DNA of 52,666 bases from positions 1-52,666 of IMG/VR virus record IMGVR_UViG_3300027821_000001; one strand, written 5' to 3'. The notes beneath the pieces are model-generated. The model saw only the letters and a program-made list of their open reading frames with translations. It had not been told where the DNA came from and made no database searches. Origin of the DNA: a virus. Below, in pieces: positions 31,359 through 41,080 of the stretch. The stretch's first letter is position 1. The number at the start of each line of letters is the position of its first letter. The translations under genes were made by a program, and so were the position numbers.

Positions 31359-32237
31359 ATGAGAATCGAACTCGCTGGGAGCTTAATCCGCCCCGAGCCG
31401 CTAGTAATCAAATTCATCGCTAATCAAAATTTTGATGTGCAGCAGTATATTGATCTCGGTTATACTCATTTCGATGTAATTTGCATTGGTGCTGGCGGAG
31501 GTCGAGGTGGAGGAGTTGATACCGCAAACAGCGGCACTCTAGTTGTTAATTACGGTGGAGCAGGAGGCGGCGGAGGATTTCATCGAGTTCGTGGTCTACT
31601 ATCGGCTCTACCAAGTCTATGTCCAGTGGTTGTTGGTGTTGCTGGTACTGCGGGAGTCGATCGTGTTAGTAACCCTGCGTCAACCACAGATGGAGGTGAC
31701 GGTGGATATTCTTCATTCAATAATCCCACTTGTCGAGCCTCAGGTGGTAAAGGCGGTAAGCGAGCTCAATCGAATTCTCTCACAGTTTCCACAGCGGCAA
31801 ATGGCGGTGATGGTGGAATAGGAAATCGCACTACTGCTGGTGGTGGAGGTACAGGAGGATTAGCTGGTACTCCGGCCGCATCTGGTTCTGGTACGACGGG
31901 TTTTCCTGGAGCCGATGGAACTTTTCTTTATGATCCTCTTTCTCAGTATGTTGGTAAAGGTGGAGGTGGTGGAGCGGGTGGTGTTGGTAAGTATGGAGAA
32001 ACTCCAGCCACTGCTCATAATTATGCAACTGCTAGTGGACGTGGTTCATGGAATCCTGGAGATATATCGGTTTATGGATCAGCAGATAGTCCAACAAATG
32101 ATCCAGCTACATCAGCACCACAAATTGTCCCTGGAAAAGCTGGTGGAGCTAAGGCAGCACCACTAAACGGTTTGCCATATTTGTTTGGTCGATCTAGCGA
32201 TCCCGGTACTGTAATTCTTCGCTTGACAGCAGAATAA
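31359..32237 (+). CDS. Glycine-rich tail adhesin, 292 aa
   Basis: ATG 31359 has no strong ribosome site but lies one base after the previous stop. The product has a small N-terminal domain (LVIKFIANQNFDVQQYIDLG), then long glycine-rich runs (GAGGGRGGG, GGAGGGGGFH, GGGGGAGGVGKYG). Such runs are typical of phage tip adhesins in which glycine loops present host-recognition surfaces. The C-terminal end (FGRSSDPGTVILRLTAE) is a beta strand pair. It is co-translated with the collar fibre. Confidence 0.7.
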   Translation: MRIELAGSLIRPEPLVIKFIANQNFDVQQYIDLGYTHFDVICIGAGGGRGGGVDTANSGTLVVNYGGAGGGGGFHRVRGLLSALPSLCPVVVGVAGTAGVDRVSNPASTTDGGDGGYSSFNNPTCRASGGKGGKRAQSNSLTVSTAANGGDGGIGNRTTAGGGGTGGLAGTPAASGSGTTGFPGADGTFLYDPLSQYVGKGGGGGAGGVGKYGETPATAHNYATASGRGSWNPGDISVYGSADSPTNDPATSAPQIVPGKAGGAKAAPLNGLPYLFGRSSDPGTVILRLTAE

Positions 32238-32620
32238 TGGCCGGTCTTATTAAGATTACACAAAAAGGTTCATTTAATAAGACTGAAACATGGCTGAGAA
32301 AAATGAAAGAGCAAGATCGACTAGCTATTCTAAATAAATACGGGTCTTTAGGTGTAAATGCTCTTTCAAATGCTACACCAATAGAATCTGGTTTAACTGC
32401 AGAATCATGGTTTTACACGATCGAACAACGACCAGGATATTACTCGATTCGTTGGCACAATAGTCATGTTGAAGATGGTATTCCAATCGCTGTCATTCTT
32501 CAATATGGTCACGGTACTGGAACCGGTGGTTACGTACAAGGTCGTGATTATATTATGCCAGCAATCCGACCGATCTTCGATCAGATAGTAGCCGAAGCCG
32601 AGAAAGCCTTAAGGGGGTGA
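32237..32620 (+). CDS. HK97 gp10-like neck/tail completion protein, 127 aa
   Basis: ATG 32237 overlaps the preceding stop (TAATG). The product has SFNKTETWLRKMKEQDRLAI, SNATPIESGLTAESWFYTIE and YGHGTGTGGYVQGRDYIMPA, matching gp10-like neck proteins of siphoviruses. Its usual place is between connector and tail terminator; here it is five genes later, beside the tape measure. This hints at rearrangement of the tail module. Confidence 0.7.
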   Translation: MAGLIKITQKGSFNKTETWLRKMKEQDRLAILNKYGSLGVNALSNATPIESGLTAESWFYTIEQRPGYYSIRWHNSHVEDGIPIAVILQYGHGTGTGGYVQGRDYIMPAIRPIFDQIVAEAEKALRG

Positions 32621-32624
32621 CCAA

Positions 32625-35600
32625 GTGGCATCCGTTGATGACAAAATTGTTGCGATTAGCTTTGAATCTACTAAATTCGAACAAGGCGTTAACAGCGCAG
32701 TCAGAGCACTCGATAAATTAAAGAAATCGCTTAATTTTCCTGAAGCGGGTAAGGGCTTGTCATCTATTAGTGACGCCTTTAAGAGACTGCAACTTGGTCG
32801 TGTAGGTCAAGCAGTTGATAATGTTAAGAACAAACTTTCGGCTCTTCGACTGGTTGGAATTGCGGTACTTTCGAATCTAGTAATTGAAGCTGTTCATGCT
32901 GGCGCAAGAATGATCAAAGCCTTAACGCTTGATCCAATCATGCAGGGCTATCATGAGTATGAGACTAAGCTAACTGCAATTCAGACGATTTTGTCTAATA
33001 CTCACGCTGCTGGCGTTAAGTTGAAGGATGTTACCAAAGCGCTTAATGAGCTGAATACATATGCTGACAAAACGATTTACAATTTCTCCGAAATGACTCG
33101 AAATGTTGGTACCTTTACGGCTGCTGGTGTAGATCTGACGACAGCGGTGGCTTCAATCAAGGGTATCGCAAACCTAGCTGCAGTGTCGGGCTCAAATGCA
33201 GAGCAAGCATCAACGGCAATGTATCAGCTTTCGCAGGCGATCTCAGCAGGAACAGTCAAGTTGCAGGATTGGAACTCAGTGGTCAACGCTGGTATGGGCG
33301 GTACACTATTTCAGCGTGCTCTAACACAAACTGCTGAGCATATGGGTACGCTGAAAAAGGGTGCTGTTACGCTCACCGGCGCAATGAAGAATGTTACGAT
33401 TAACGGAGAATCTTTCCGACAATCGCTTGCCTCAGCTGGACCAGGAAAGAAGTCTTGGCTGACGTCGGATGTCTTGACGAGTACGCTTAAGCAGCTTTCG
33501 GGCGATATGACTGATAACCAGTTGAAAGCCGAAGGCTATACCGATGCTCAAATCAAGCTGATCCAGACTCAAGCTAAGATGGCTGTACAGGCTGCAACCC
33601 AGGTTAAGACTCTCTCGCAGCTACTCGATACGACCAAGGAAGCAATTGGTTCGGGTTGGGCCCAGACCTGGGAGCTGATCTTTGGTAACTTCGGCGAAGC
33701 CCGAACATTGTTCACAGGTCTATCCAATGCGATCAACGGTTTCGTCAGTGCCAATGCAGCCGCCCGTAACAAAGTACTAAGCGATTGGAAAGCTCTCGGT
33801 GGTCGGACCGTTTTGATTTCCGCCCTGAAGCAGGCTTTCCATGATTTGGCCGCAGTGGTTAAACCGATTAAGGATGCTTTCCGAGACATCTTCCCGGCCA
33901 AGACGGGCAAAGATCTTTACAACATGACCTTGCAGTTTAAACGATTTACTGAAATGTTGATGCCAAGTCCGGCAACAGTTGAGAATTTGAGACGCACTTT
34001 CCGCGGATTGTTTGCGCTCCTGGACATTGGCAAGCAGATAGTCAGTGGTATCTTTATTGTCATGGGTAAGTTCTTCCAGGCCGTTGGTGTTGGGAGCGGA
34101 GGTTTTCTAGATCTTACTGGTAGTATTGGCGACTTTCTAGTTTCGGTCGATCAGGCTTTAAAGAAGGGTGATCGACTTCACAATTTCTTCGTCAAAATGG
34201 GAGACATTCTTGCTGTTCCGGTAAAAGCAATCGGCAAGTTGCGAGATGCTTTGCTAAGTTTGTTCTCCGGATTTTCCCCGGGGGCGTTTTCTGGACAACT
34301 TGATTCGGCGACCCAAGCAGTGACACCATTGCAAAAAGTGGTTGAAGCACTTACTACTGCTTGGGCAAATTTCCTCGACGGTTTTAGCAATACCGGTCAA
34401 GTCTTGCAGCCCGCAGTGGATGCAATCGTTACTGTGATTCAAGGCCTAGGTCCAGCCATTAACGCAGCTCTCTCAAACATGAATTTCGAAGCAATCCTGG
34501 CTGTTATTAGAACCGGTCTGTTCGGTGCTCTGGTTGTGATGTTCAGACAATTCCTGGGCAAGGGCAGTCTGGCTAAACAATTGGCTGGAGCTGGTGGCGG
34601 AATTCTTGGCAATATTGCTGGCTCATTCAAGGCACTCGAGGGCTCGATGGTAGCTCTCCAGCAGAACATCAAAGCAAAGACTCTGAAAGAAATTGCGATT
34701 GCTGTTGCATTGCTGTCGCTTTCGATTGTTGCCTTGTCCTTTGTTGATCCAAAGAAACTCAATGCTTCTTTAGTTGCAATTACATTTGCTTTTGCTCAGC
34801 TATTGGGTGCGATGGCGATTATGGATAAGATCGGCAAATCGGGCGGTTTCATCAAGATGCCGATTATTGCCGGATCGCTGATTCTTCTAGCTGGTGCGAT
34901 CGACATCCTTGCTATTGCAGTAATTGCGCTTAGTCGACTCAGTTGGGGAGAATTGGTAAAGGGTCTTGGCGCGGTTGGATTCTTGTTGGCTGGGATTGCG
35001 ATCGCGGTAAAACCATTGTCTTCAGGTTCAATCCAAATGGTTGCTGTTGGTGTTGGTCTTAATGCAATTGCGGTAGCCTTGAATATCTTGGCCTTCGCCG
35101 TAGCTAAGCTTGGCGGAATGGATACAGGTACACTTGCCAAAGGTTTGGGTGCCATTGCGATCGCCCTTACTGCCATTGGCCTAGCTGCAAAACTAATGCC
35201 TGCTAATATGCTGATTACGGGCGCTGGTTTGGTTGCCGTAGCTTTCGGTCTGCAGATTATTGCTAAGGTAGTGCAGAAGTTTGGTGGGATGGACTGGCGA
35301 ACAATTGGCAAAGGTATGATAGCTATTGGTGGAGCACTAGTAGTTATTGCCGGTGCAATGCAATTGATGCCAACGAATATGATTGTTACAGCAGCCGGTC
35401 TGTTAATTGTCTCGTTTGCGCTCGGGAAAATTGCTGCTGCAGTGCAGAGTATGGGCGGAATGTCAATCGGTGAAATCGCCAAAGGCTTGGGTACTCTAGC
35501 TGCCTCATTGGGAATCTTGGCAATTGCTTTGTACGCGATGTCAGGAGCAATCGGCGGTGCTGTTGCGCTAGGAGTAGCTGCAGCAGGATTGGCTTTGCTT

Positions 35601-38255
35601 GCTCCAGCCCTGGTCGTTCTAGGAAAGCAGTCATGGACCTCAATTATCAAAGGTTTGGTGGCTCTAGCAGCTGTATTCATCGTCATCGGCGCCGCCGCAG
35701 CTTTGCTTACACCCGCAATACCAGCCATGATCGGCCTAGGTGCCGCCCTAATACTGATTGGTGCTGGCTTGGCGTTGGCCGGTGCTGGAATTGCCCTGAT
35801 CGGGATCGGTCTTAGCGCAATTGTAGTTGCCGCTCCAACTGCAGTCGGAATTATTGTGCAGGCGTTTGTTCAGCTACAAGAAGGTATTATCAAGAACGCC
35901 AAACTCTTGATTCTAGGATTGTTGCAGATTGTCGAGCAAGTCGCAAAGGTGGCACCAAAGTTTGCCGATGCTCTGGTTAAGATTCTCGGCACTTTGATCG
36001 ATGCTCTGATTAAGCTTTCACCAAAAGTAGTGGAAGCAATGAATGCACTCTTGGATGCAGTGTTGGCGGTTATTAGTCAGAATCAGGGTAAGATTATTCA
36101 AGCCGGATTCAGTCTTATCCTAGCGCTGCTGCAAGGTATCAAACAGAACATCGGACAGATTGTTACCGCAGTAGTAAGTATCGTCGTCAAGTTCCTTCAG
36201 GCAATTGGTAATAATCTTAATCGAATTATTATTGCCGGAGGGCAACTACTTCTTTCCTTGATTAAGGGAATTGCTCGATATTACGCGATGCTTGCCACCG
36301 CTGGACTAACGATTATTGCCAAGTTTGTTGGTGCGATTGCCAATAATATTGGTAAGGTTGTTAGTGCGGGTCTTAATATTGTCGTTAAATTGGTGGGAGC
36401 AATTAGTAGGAATGTCGGCAAACTAGTTGCAGCTGGTTCGGACGCAGTTGTGAAATTTATCACTGGTGTCGGTAATGCTGGACCCCGGATCATTACTGCA
36501 GCTACCAACGCGATAATTAAATTCATTAATGCGCTGCAGAAGAATGCCAACAAGCTGGCTGCTGCTGGTGGTAGAGCAATCATCGCCTTCTTGAACGGTA
36601 TTGCTACTACTATCGATCAACAAGCACCTCAAATGAGAGCTGCTGGTATTAGAATTGGAGTAGCTCTTGTCGATGGTATGACCTTTGGTCTGGCTAGTAA
36701 AGCCGCCGGAGTGATCAAGAAGGCCGGAGATCTTGTCGGCAGCGTTAAGCGGAAGCTCGAAGTCTGGAAGAGTCCTCCGTTTGCTTACGGCGAGTTCCTT
36801 GGACAAAGCGTCGTGCTAGGTCTGGCTCAAGGACTATCGGATAATGCTGAGGCGGTTAATGTAGCTGGAGAGACAAGTCGAAGTGTTATCGACATGTTTA
36901 ACACGGTTTTCCAGACGGCATCTCCGTCCAAGGTTACGTATGCGATTGGTCGAGATGTGATCAATGGCTTTGCTCTTGGTTTGAAGAAGGGTACACAAGA
37001 CGATATTAAACAAGCTTTCGCTGATCTGAGACAAAACTTGCTTGGTCAAGCAGCAGATCTTCGCAAGCAGATCGCTGATGAAAAACAGAAGATTGCTGAA
37101 TTGAGGAAAGGCAAAGAAACTAAGGAAGAGACTGCTGAAATTAAAGCTTTGACTGCGGCTCTTAATCTACATAAACTCGAGTTGATCAAAGTAACCGAAG
37201 CACAGGGCGCGTTGAGTAAAGGTCAGCAGAAAAATAAAAAAGATTTGGTTGACTTGGCGAATCGATATGCTGCTCTTGGCGATAAGATTGAGTTGGTTAG
37301 AGGTGTAATTAAAGATTTCCAAGATCAGTATGCTGCCTTACCTCAGATTGAAACTGTGGATTCAGAAGGTCAGCCGCTTACGGGTGCTCAGCAATTGGAC
37401 ATCTATACCAAAGCTCTTACAAATCAAGTTGGAGCTGTTCAACAATACAACGCAACGCTTCAGCAACTTAGAGCGTTGGGTTTGGATGATAATACGTATA
37501 AAATGTTGTTGGCGCAGGGTACATCGGGCGAGGCTTTCGCGGAATCACTACTTGCTGGTGGTGCACCTGCGATTGCGAGTATTAACAAGCTCGATTCTCA
37601 ACTTGATACTGCAGCCGGAACACTTGGTGAAGATGCTGCGGCTAATTTGTACAACGCTGGTAAGAAGGCAGCTGAAGGTCTAATTGCTGGACTGTTGTCC
37701 GATCAAGAGGCTCTCAAGAAATCGATGACTACGCTTGTCAATACGATCGTTAATGCAATTAAGAAGAAACTGAAGATCAAATCACCATCAGAAGTATTTG
37801 CTGACATTGGTGCTTTGACGATGGAAGGTCTGGCGAAGGGTTTCTCTGACTCGACCAAGGTTGTAACCAAGGCTGTCGATCAGGCAGCTCAGGATGCATT
37901 AACGCAAATGCGGAAATCTATGAGCGATGTTTCCAATGTGGTACTCGAGCAGTTGAATCCAAATCCAGTCATTACTCCAATTCTTGATCTCACACAGGTT
38001 CAGGCTAGAAAAGCTGAACTAGATGCATTGACGAATGTGGTTCCGATTACGGCTGCGGTTTCGACAAACCAGGCCTCGGCTATTTCTGCAGGAACAGCAT
38101 CAGCTGAAGGCGATCAAACTACTGTAGCTCCTGGTGGAACTTCATTCAAATTTGAACAGAACAATTATTCTCCGGAGGCATTGTCAGATATCGAGATCTA
38201 TCGAAAGACAAAGAATCAACTTTCTTTGGTCAAGTCTGCACTTGCCATTACGTAA
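32625..38255 (+). CDS. Tape measure protein, 1876 aa
   Basis: GTG 32625 follows AAGGGGGTG. The start (DDKIVAISFESTKFEQGVNS) and the segment DVTKALNELNTYADKTIYNF are typical of tape measure N termini. Residues 690-1100 are alternating hydrophobic repeats of about 35 residues with KLGGMDTGTLAKGLGAIAIA-like units; they could insert into the host membrane. Residues 1150-1360 have repeated LVAAGS/LVGAISRN-type units. The C terminus has PSEVFADIGALTMEGLAKG. At the usual 0.15 nm per residue the tail would be about 280 nm. It is the longest gene. Confidence 0.9.
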   Translation: MASVDDKIVAISFESTKFEQGVNSAVRALDKLKKSLNFPEAGKGLSSISDAFKRLQLGRVGQAVDNVKNKLSALRLVGIAVLSNLVIEAVHAGARMIKALTLDPIMQGYHEYETKLTAIQTILSNTHAAGVKLKDVTKALNELNTYADKTIYNFSEMTRNVGTFTAAGVDLTTAVASIKGIANLAAVSGSNAEQASTAMYQLSQAISAGTVKLQDWNSVVNAGMGGTLFQRALTQTAEHMGTLKKGAVTLTGAMKNVTINGESFRQSLASAGPGKKSWLTSDVLTSTLKQLSGDMTDNQLKAEGYTDAQIKLIQTQAKMAVQAATQVKTLSQLLDTTKEAIGSGWAQTWELIFGNFGEARTLFTGLSNAINGFVSANAAARNKVLSDWKALGGRTVLISALKQAFHDLAAVVKPIKDAFRDIFPAKTGKDLYNMTLQFKRFTEMLMPSPATVENLRRTFRGLFALLDIGKQIVSGIFIVMGKFFQAVGVGSGGFLDLTGSIGDFLVSVDQALKKGDRLHNFFVKMGDILAVPVKAIGKLRDALLSLFSGFSPGAFSGQLDSATQAVTPLQKVVEALTTAWANFLDGFSNTGQVLQPAVDAIVTVIQGLGPAINAALSNMNFEAILAVIRTGLFGALVVMFRQFLGKGSLAKQLAGAGGGILGNIAGSFKALEGSMVALQQNIKAKTLKEIAIAVALLSLSIVALSFVDPKKLNASLVAITFAFAQLLGAMAIMDKIGKSGGFIKMPIIAGSLILLAGAIDILAIAVIALSRLSWGELVKGLGAVGFLLAGIAIAVKPLSSGSIQMVAVGVGLNAIAVALNILAFAVAKLGGMDTGTLAKGLGAIAIALTAIGLAAKLMPANMLITGAGLVAVAFGLQIIAKVVQKFGGMDWRTIGKGMIAIGGALVVIAGAMQLMPTNMIVTAAGLLIVSFALGKIAAAVQSMGGMSIGEIAKGLGTLAASLGILAIALYAMSGAIGGAVALGVAAAGLALLAPALVVLGKQSWTSIIKGLVALAAVFIVIGAAAALLTPAIPAMIGLGAALILIGAGLALAGAGIALIGIGLSAIVVAAPTAVGIIVQAFVQLQEGIIKNAKLLILGLLQIVEQVAKVAPKFADALVKILGTLIDALIKLSPKVVEAMNALLDAVLAVISQNQGKIIQAGFSLILALLQGIKQNIGQIVTAVVSIVVKFLQAIGNNLNRIIIAGGQLLLSLIKGIARYYAMLATAGLTIIAKFVGAIANNIGKVVSAGLNIVVKLVGAISRNVGKLVAAGSDAVVKFITGVGNAGPRIITAATNAIIKFINALQKNANKLAAAGGRAIIAFLNGIATTIDQQAPQMRAAGIRIGVALVDGMTFGLASKAAGVIKKAGDLVGSVKRKLEVWKSPPFAYGEFLGQSVVLGLAQGLSDNAEAVNVAGETSRSVIDMFNTVFQTASPSKVTYAIGRDVINGFALGLKKGTQDDIKQAFADLRQNLLGQAADLRKQIADEKQKIAELRKGKETKEETAEIKALTAALNLHKLELIKVTEAQGALSKGQQKNKKDLVDLANRYAALGDKIELVRGVIKDFQDQYAALPQIETVDSEGQPLTGAQQLDIYTKALTNQVGAVQQYNATLQQLRALGLDDNTYKMLLAQGTSGEAFAESLLAGGAPAIASINKLDSQLDTAAGTLGEDAAANLYNAGKKAAEGLIAGLLSDQEALKKSMTTLVNTIVNAIKKKLKIKSPSEVFADIGALTMEGLAKGFSDSTKVVTKAVDQAAQDALTQMRKSMSDVSNVVLEQLNPNPVITPILDLTQVQARKAELDALTNVVPITAAVSTNQASAISAGTASAEGDQTTVAPGGTSFKFEQNNYSPEALSDIEIYRKTKNQLSLVKSALAIT

Positions 38256-38264
38256 ACATTCTCG

Positions 38265-38282
38265 GGCCCTCTTCGGAGGGCC
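38265..38282 (+). promoter_or_regulatory. UUCG hairpin between tape measure and Dit
   Basis: GGCCCTC 38265-38271 pairs with GAGGGCC 38276-38282 around a TTCG tetraloop. The ribosome site (TAAGGAGG) follows directly and no U-tract is present. It could set relative translation or protect a processed end, rather than terminate. Confidence 0.6.
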
Positions 38283-38302
38283 TAAGGAGGTTCTGACTAG
38301 CC

Positions 38303-39148
38303 GTGTTGACTGAACTTAAGGCGTACAGTTCATGGCAATCAGCTCCTGTACTACCTTTGAGTGATGTTGGCTGGGCTGAGACGGACTTGATCCAAATTAG
38401 AAATATTGATGGATTAGATCCAGTCGCTGCCTCAGTCAATACTTCACCTTTTGGATCAGTTGATGGAGCATCTTACACAGGTAGTAACGTGCTGACTCGA
38501 AATATTGTACTTACCCTGCATCCAAATCCAGATTGGGATCTTTGGACATCTGAGAGTTTGCGTCGATTGCTTTATTCATATTTCATGCCTAAGCGACCAG
38601 TAAAATTGGTTTTTTATAGCGACGACATAGTTCCAGTGCAAATTTCGGGGATTGTTGAATCGGTTGAAGCTAATCCATTCAGCAAAGATCCGGAATTTCT
38701 AGTTTCAGTTATTTGTCCAGATCCATATTTTACCGCGCTCGAGCCGATTGTTGTTACAGGTCTGTCAGTACGTCCAGGAGGAGCGGTAACAACCGTTGAG
38801 TACAACGGAAGTATCGAAACCGGAATGGAAGTCGAGGTTTCATTTGCTTCTGGTTCTGTTCCCGCTTCGATTGGGATTCAAATCGGAAGTCCTGCAATTT
38901 CATATTTTGATGTAGCAGCTTCAGTAAATGCAGCCTTAATTTTTGAGATGTGTTCTAAGCCAATGAACAAATATGTGCAAAATGTTGATCTTAACACCGG
39001 CGTTATTACCAATCTACTATCCAAGGTAGTAAAAGAAGGTTCCACTTGGCCCAGTTTTCAACCGGGTGAGAATGAATTTTCAGTTATCACAAATGCTGGA
39101 GTACAAGATTGGGAGCTGACATATCTTGAACGATTCGGCGGTCTCTAA
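38303..39148 (+). CDS. Distal tail protein (Dit), 281 aa
   Basis: GTG 38303 lies 12 bases after AAGGAGG. The product has IRNIDGLDPVAASVNTSPFG at residues 31-50, then TGSNVLTRNIVLTLHPNPDW and LYSYFMPKRPVKLVFYSDD. The SPP1-type distal tail protein layout is visible: N-terminal belt domain and C-terminal galectin-like beta domain (VEVSFASGSVPASIGIQIGS). Dit joins the tail tube to the hub and fibres. Its stop overlaps the hub gene ATG. Confidence 0.8.
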   Translation: MLTELKAYSSWQSAPVLPLSDVGWAETDLIQIRNIDGLDPVAASVNTSPFGSVDGASYTGSNVLTRNIVLTLHPNPDWDLWTSESLRRLLYSYFMPKRPVKLVFYSDDIVPVQISGIVESVEANPFSKDPEFLVSVICPDPYFTALEPIVVTGLSVRPGGAVTTVEYNGSIETGMEVEVSFASGSVPASIGIQIGSPAISYFDVAASVNAALIFEMCSKPMNKYVQNVDLNTGVITNLLSKVVKEGSTWPSFQPGENEFSVITNAGVQDWELTYLERFGGL

Positions 39149-40290
39149 TGGAACTTTTCACTCTGAATCGCAAGTTTCTTAAACAAGATCTAATCGACGG
39201 ATTTAATTCAGCTATTTGGACTGAACGATATTATGGTGATAGTGAAGTTGAGCTAGTAGTTCCACTGTCAGATGAGATGGTTCAGACATTGCCAGAAGGT
39301 ATATTTGTTGGTCTGACTGGATCCGATGAAGTGATGATTATTGAAAGTGTAAGTACGGACAATAGTAATGGTACTCTAAAAGCTTCTGGAATTAGCATTC
39401 TAGCTTGGTTGAATAATCGCTTTATTCGAATATCACCCAAACACGACGAGAACACTTGGATGCTTACCGGCGGTGTGCCGGGTCAGTATTTATGGCTGAT
39501 AGTATATTACATGTGTTGTCAAGGAAGTCCATATTTGAATGGTACCTATGATATCGGTATTCCCAATCCACAACAACTGATAATTCCAGGCTTAGGTCTT
39601 AAGGCTTATGACGCCTCGGGCGATGTTGTTGATATTGCCGTTGATTACCGCGACCCAGTTTATGATGCTTTGCGGAAAATTGCAACTGCTTATCAAATTG
39701 GCATGAAAATTACACTAGACTCAGCCGATGATAATTCATATTTCCTTGGTTTTCGAAGTTACAAAGGGCTTGATCGTACTAGTGCTCAAAACGCAAATGT
39801 AATTGTTCGATTTTCTCCACAGATGGATTCTTTGACGAATATCAAAGAAGTGCGATCGATTGCTGCACTCAAAACCGTGGTATATACCTTCGCTTCGTCG
39901 CTAGATGATGCGGATAAACCACTAGCGACAGCTCCTGGTGAAGCTAGATTAACCGGAACACAATATACCGGATTTGATTTGCGCGCTCTAATGGTACTCG
40001 TAGATAGTATGCCTACGCACGATGTAATTGCAGGAAACGCACAAGTAATCAAAAATGCTTTGATAGCACAAGCTAATTTGAATCTCGCTAATAATAGGTT
40101 TATAGCTATTGTCGATGGCGAAATTGTTCCTGCGAATGAATTTCAGTATGGGGTTGATTATACTCTTGGTGATGTGGTTGAAGTACAAGGAAATAGCGGT
40201 ATAACTCAACGAGTTCGAGTTACCGAGTATATTCGTGCACAAGACGAGGCAGGAGAAAGAGCATATCCAACTGTGGTGGCCCTTGACTAG
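39148..40290 (+). CDS. Tail hub protein, ReqiPepy6 Gp37-like, 380 aa
   Basis: ATG 39148 overlaps the Dit stop. Features are FNSAIWTERYYGDSEVELVV near the N terminus, WLNNRFI, DPVYDALRKIATAYQIGMKI and a C-terminal GVDYTLGDVVEVQGNSGITQ. This matches the Gp37-like family named from Rhodococcus phage ReqiPepy6, a tail hub component of actinophages. It carries no obvious lysozyme motif. It is the last tail gene; membrane-protein genes follow. Confidence 0.8.
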   Translation: MELFTLNRKFLKQDLIDGFNSAIWTERYYGDSEVELVVPLSDEMVQTLPEGIFVGLTGSDEVMIIESVSTDNSNGTLKASGISILAWLNNRFIRISPKHDENTWMLTGGVPGQYLWLIVYYMCCQGSPYLNGTYDIGIPNPQQLIIPGLGLKAYDASGDVVDIAVDYRDPVYDALRKIATAYQIGMKITLDSADDNSYFLGFRSYKGLDRTSAQNANVIVRFSPQMDSLTNIKEVRSIAALKTVVYTFASSLDDADKPLATAPGEARLTGTQYTGFDLRALMVLVDSMPTHDVIAGNAQVIKNALIAQANLNLANNRFIAIVDGEIVPANEFQYGVDYTLGDVVEVQGNSGITQRVRVTEYIRAQDEAGERAYPTVVALD

Positions 40291-40304
40291 GAGGAAGCCG
40301 TGAG

Positions 40305-40559
40305 ATGAATATTTTTTATGGGCTGCTAATCTGGACTGGTGGCTTAATAATCGGTTTCCTGCTTAGAGTCTGGATAGGAAGAGTAACTGGCTATACAGGA
40401 ACTATTTTTGTTAGTAGAACGGAACAAAAGACTGTATATACGCTCGAGCTCGAAGAATACCCAGACGAGATCCGATTTAAAAAAGAAGTAGTTTTTAAAG
40501 TAGATGCTAGTAACTTCGATGAAGTCGATATTTCTGAAAAAAGCTCTAATCGCGAGTGA
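40305..40559 (+). CDS. Single-span membrane protein, 84 aa
   Basis: ATG 40305 lies after GGAGGAAGCCGTGAG. Residues 2-22 form a membrane helix (NIFYGLLIWTGGLIIGFLLR). The rest is a beta-rich domain (TGTIFVSRTEQKTVYTLELE) ending in an acidic tail. The pattern is seen in other actinophages as an unknown membrane protein. The promoter for the next gene overlaps its 3' end. Confidence 0.65.
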   Translation: MNIFYGLLIWTGGLIIGFLLRVWIGRVTGYTGTIFVSRTEQKTVYTLELEEYPDEIRFKKEVVFKVDASNFDEVDISEKSSNRE

Positions 40560-40574
40560 AACATTGCGTATAAT
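40550..40574 (+). promoter_or_regulatory. Phage promoter, TCGCG-N14-TATAAT
   Basis: TCGCG 40550-40554 and TATAAT 40569-40574, 14 bases apart, followed by GAGACT. The upstream box lies inside the end of the preceding gene. It drives the gene at 40597. Confidence 0.75.
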
Positions 40575-40596
40575 GAGACTCTATCGAAGGAGAACT

Positions 40597-40881
40597 ATGT
40601 TTTCTAGGTCGAATGCCGCAACTCTAATCGAACTCGCGTATAACAGAGCGATTCGTGAGTTGAGTGGTCATGAGATCGGCTCGGAAGAATACAAGACGAT
40701 TTTGGACAGAGCAGTCACATTGCAAAAGCTGATGGATGAAGAAAAGCCATCATCTGTAAGCAAGGACACTCTGGCCGTTATCGGTGCAAATCTGCTGGGC
40801 ATTCTCATGATCATCAAACACGAAAATATCAACGTCATTACGTCGAGAGCGATGAATTTGATCATGAAGCCAAGAGTGTAG
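40597..40881 (+). CDS. Conserved actinophage protein, 94 aa
   Basis: ATG 40597 follows GAAGGAGAACT; the longer frame from 40504 would overlap the preceding gene and the promoter. The product has IELAYNRAIRELSGHEIGSE near the start and TLAVIGANLLGILMIIKHEN, a hydrophobic helix, near the end. Families of this type are common in actinophages next to membrane proteins; the function is unknown. A strong terminator follows. Confidence 0.7.
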   Translation: MFSRSNAATLIELAYNRAIRELSGHEIGSEEYKTILDRAVTLQKLMDEEKPSSVSKDTLAVIGANLLGILMIIKHENINVITSRAMNLIMKPRV

Positions 40882-40906
40882 TTCCAAAGAAGAGATCAAG
40901 ATATGG

Positions 40907-40939
40907 AGGGCCGCAAACGCGGCCTTTCATATTTTTTTT
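40907..40939 (+). terminator. Intrinsic terminator
   Basis: GGCCGC 40909-40914 pairs with GCGGCC 40919-40924 (loop AAAC), followed by TTTCAT and a run of nine T. It ends the 40597 transcript and isolates the cassettes to its right. Confidence 0.9.
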
Positions 40940-40980
40940 TCGATCTAGAAAAAACCCCGGGGGAAGATTTCAATAAAAAG

Positions 40981-41005
40981 TCGCAGTTATTACATCGCGT
41001 ATAAT
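40981..41005 (+). promoter_or_regulatory. Phage promoter, TCGCA-N14-TATAAT
   Basis: TCGCA 40981-40985 and TATAAT 41000-41005 with spacer GTTATTACATCGCG, followed by AGAGAG. It starts a very short transcript that ends at the inverted repeat 41006-41080. Confidence 0.8.
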
Positions 41006-41080
41006 AGAGAGTAATCATGCCTCATATAACTGCAAAACAAAAGTGCGCAGTTGGACTGCAGGAACGGTTACTCTCTTTTT
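41006..41080 (+). terminator. Short leader/small RNA with terminator-like closing stem
   Basis: AGAGAGTAA 41006-41014 pairs with TTACTCTCT 41068-41076, and AACTGC 41028-41033 pairs with GCAGTT 41047-41052, followed by TTTTT. The first arm begins right after TATAAT, so the full stem forms only if transcription starts within about five bases of that box. A 23-codon frame (MPHITAKQKC...) also lies here without a good ribosome site. The U-tract runs into the next promoter's TCGCG. Confidence 0.55.
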
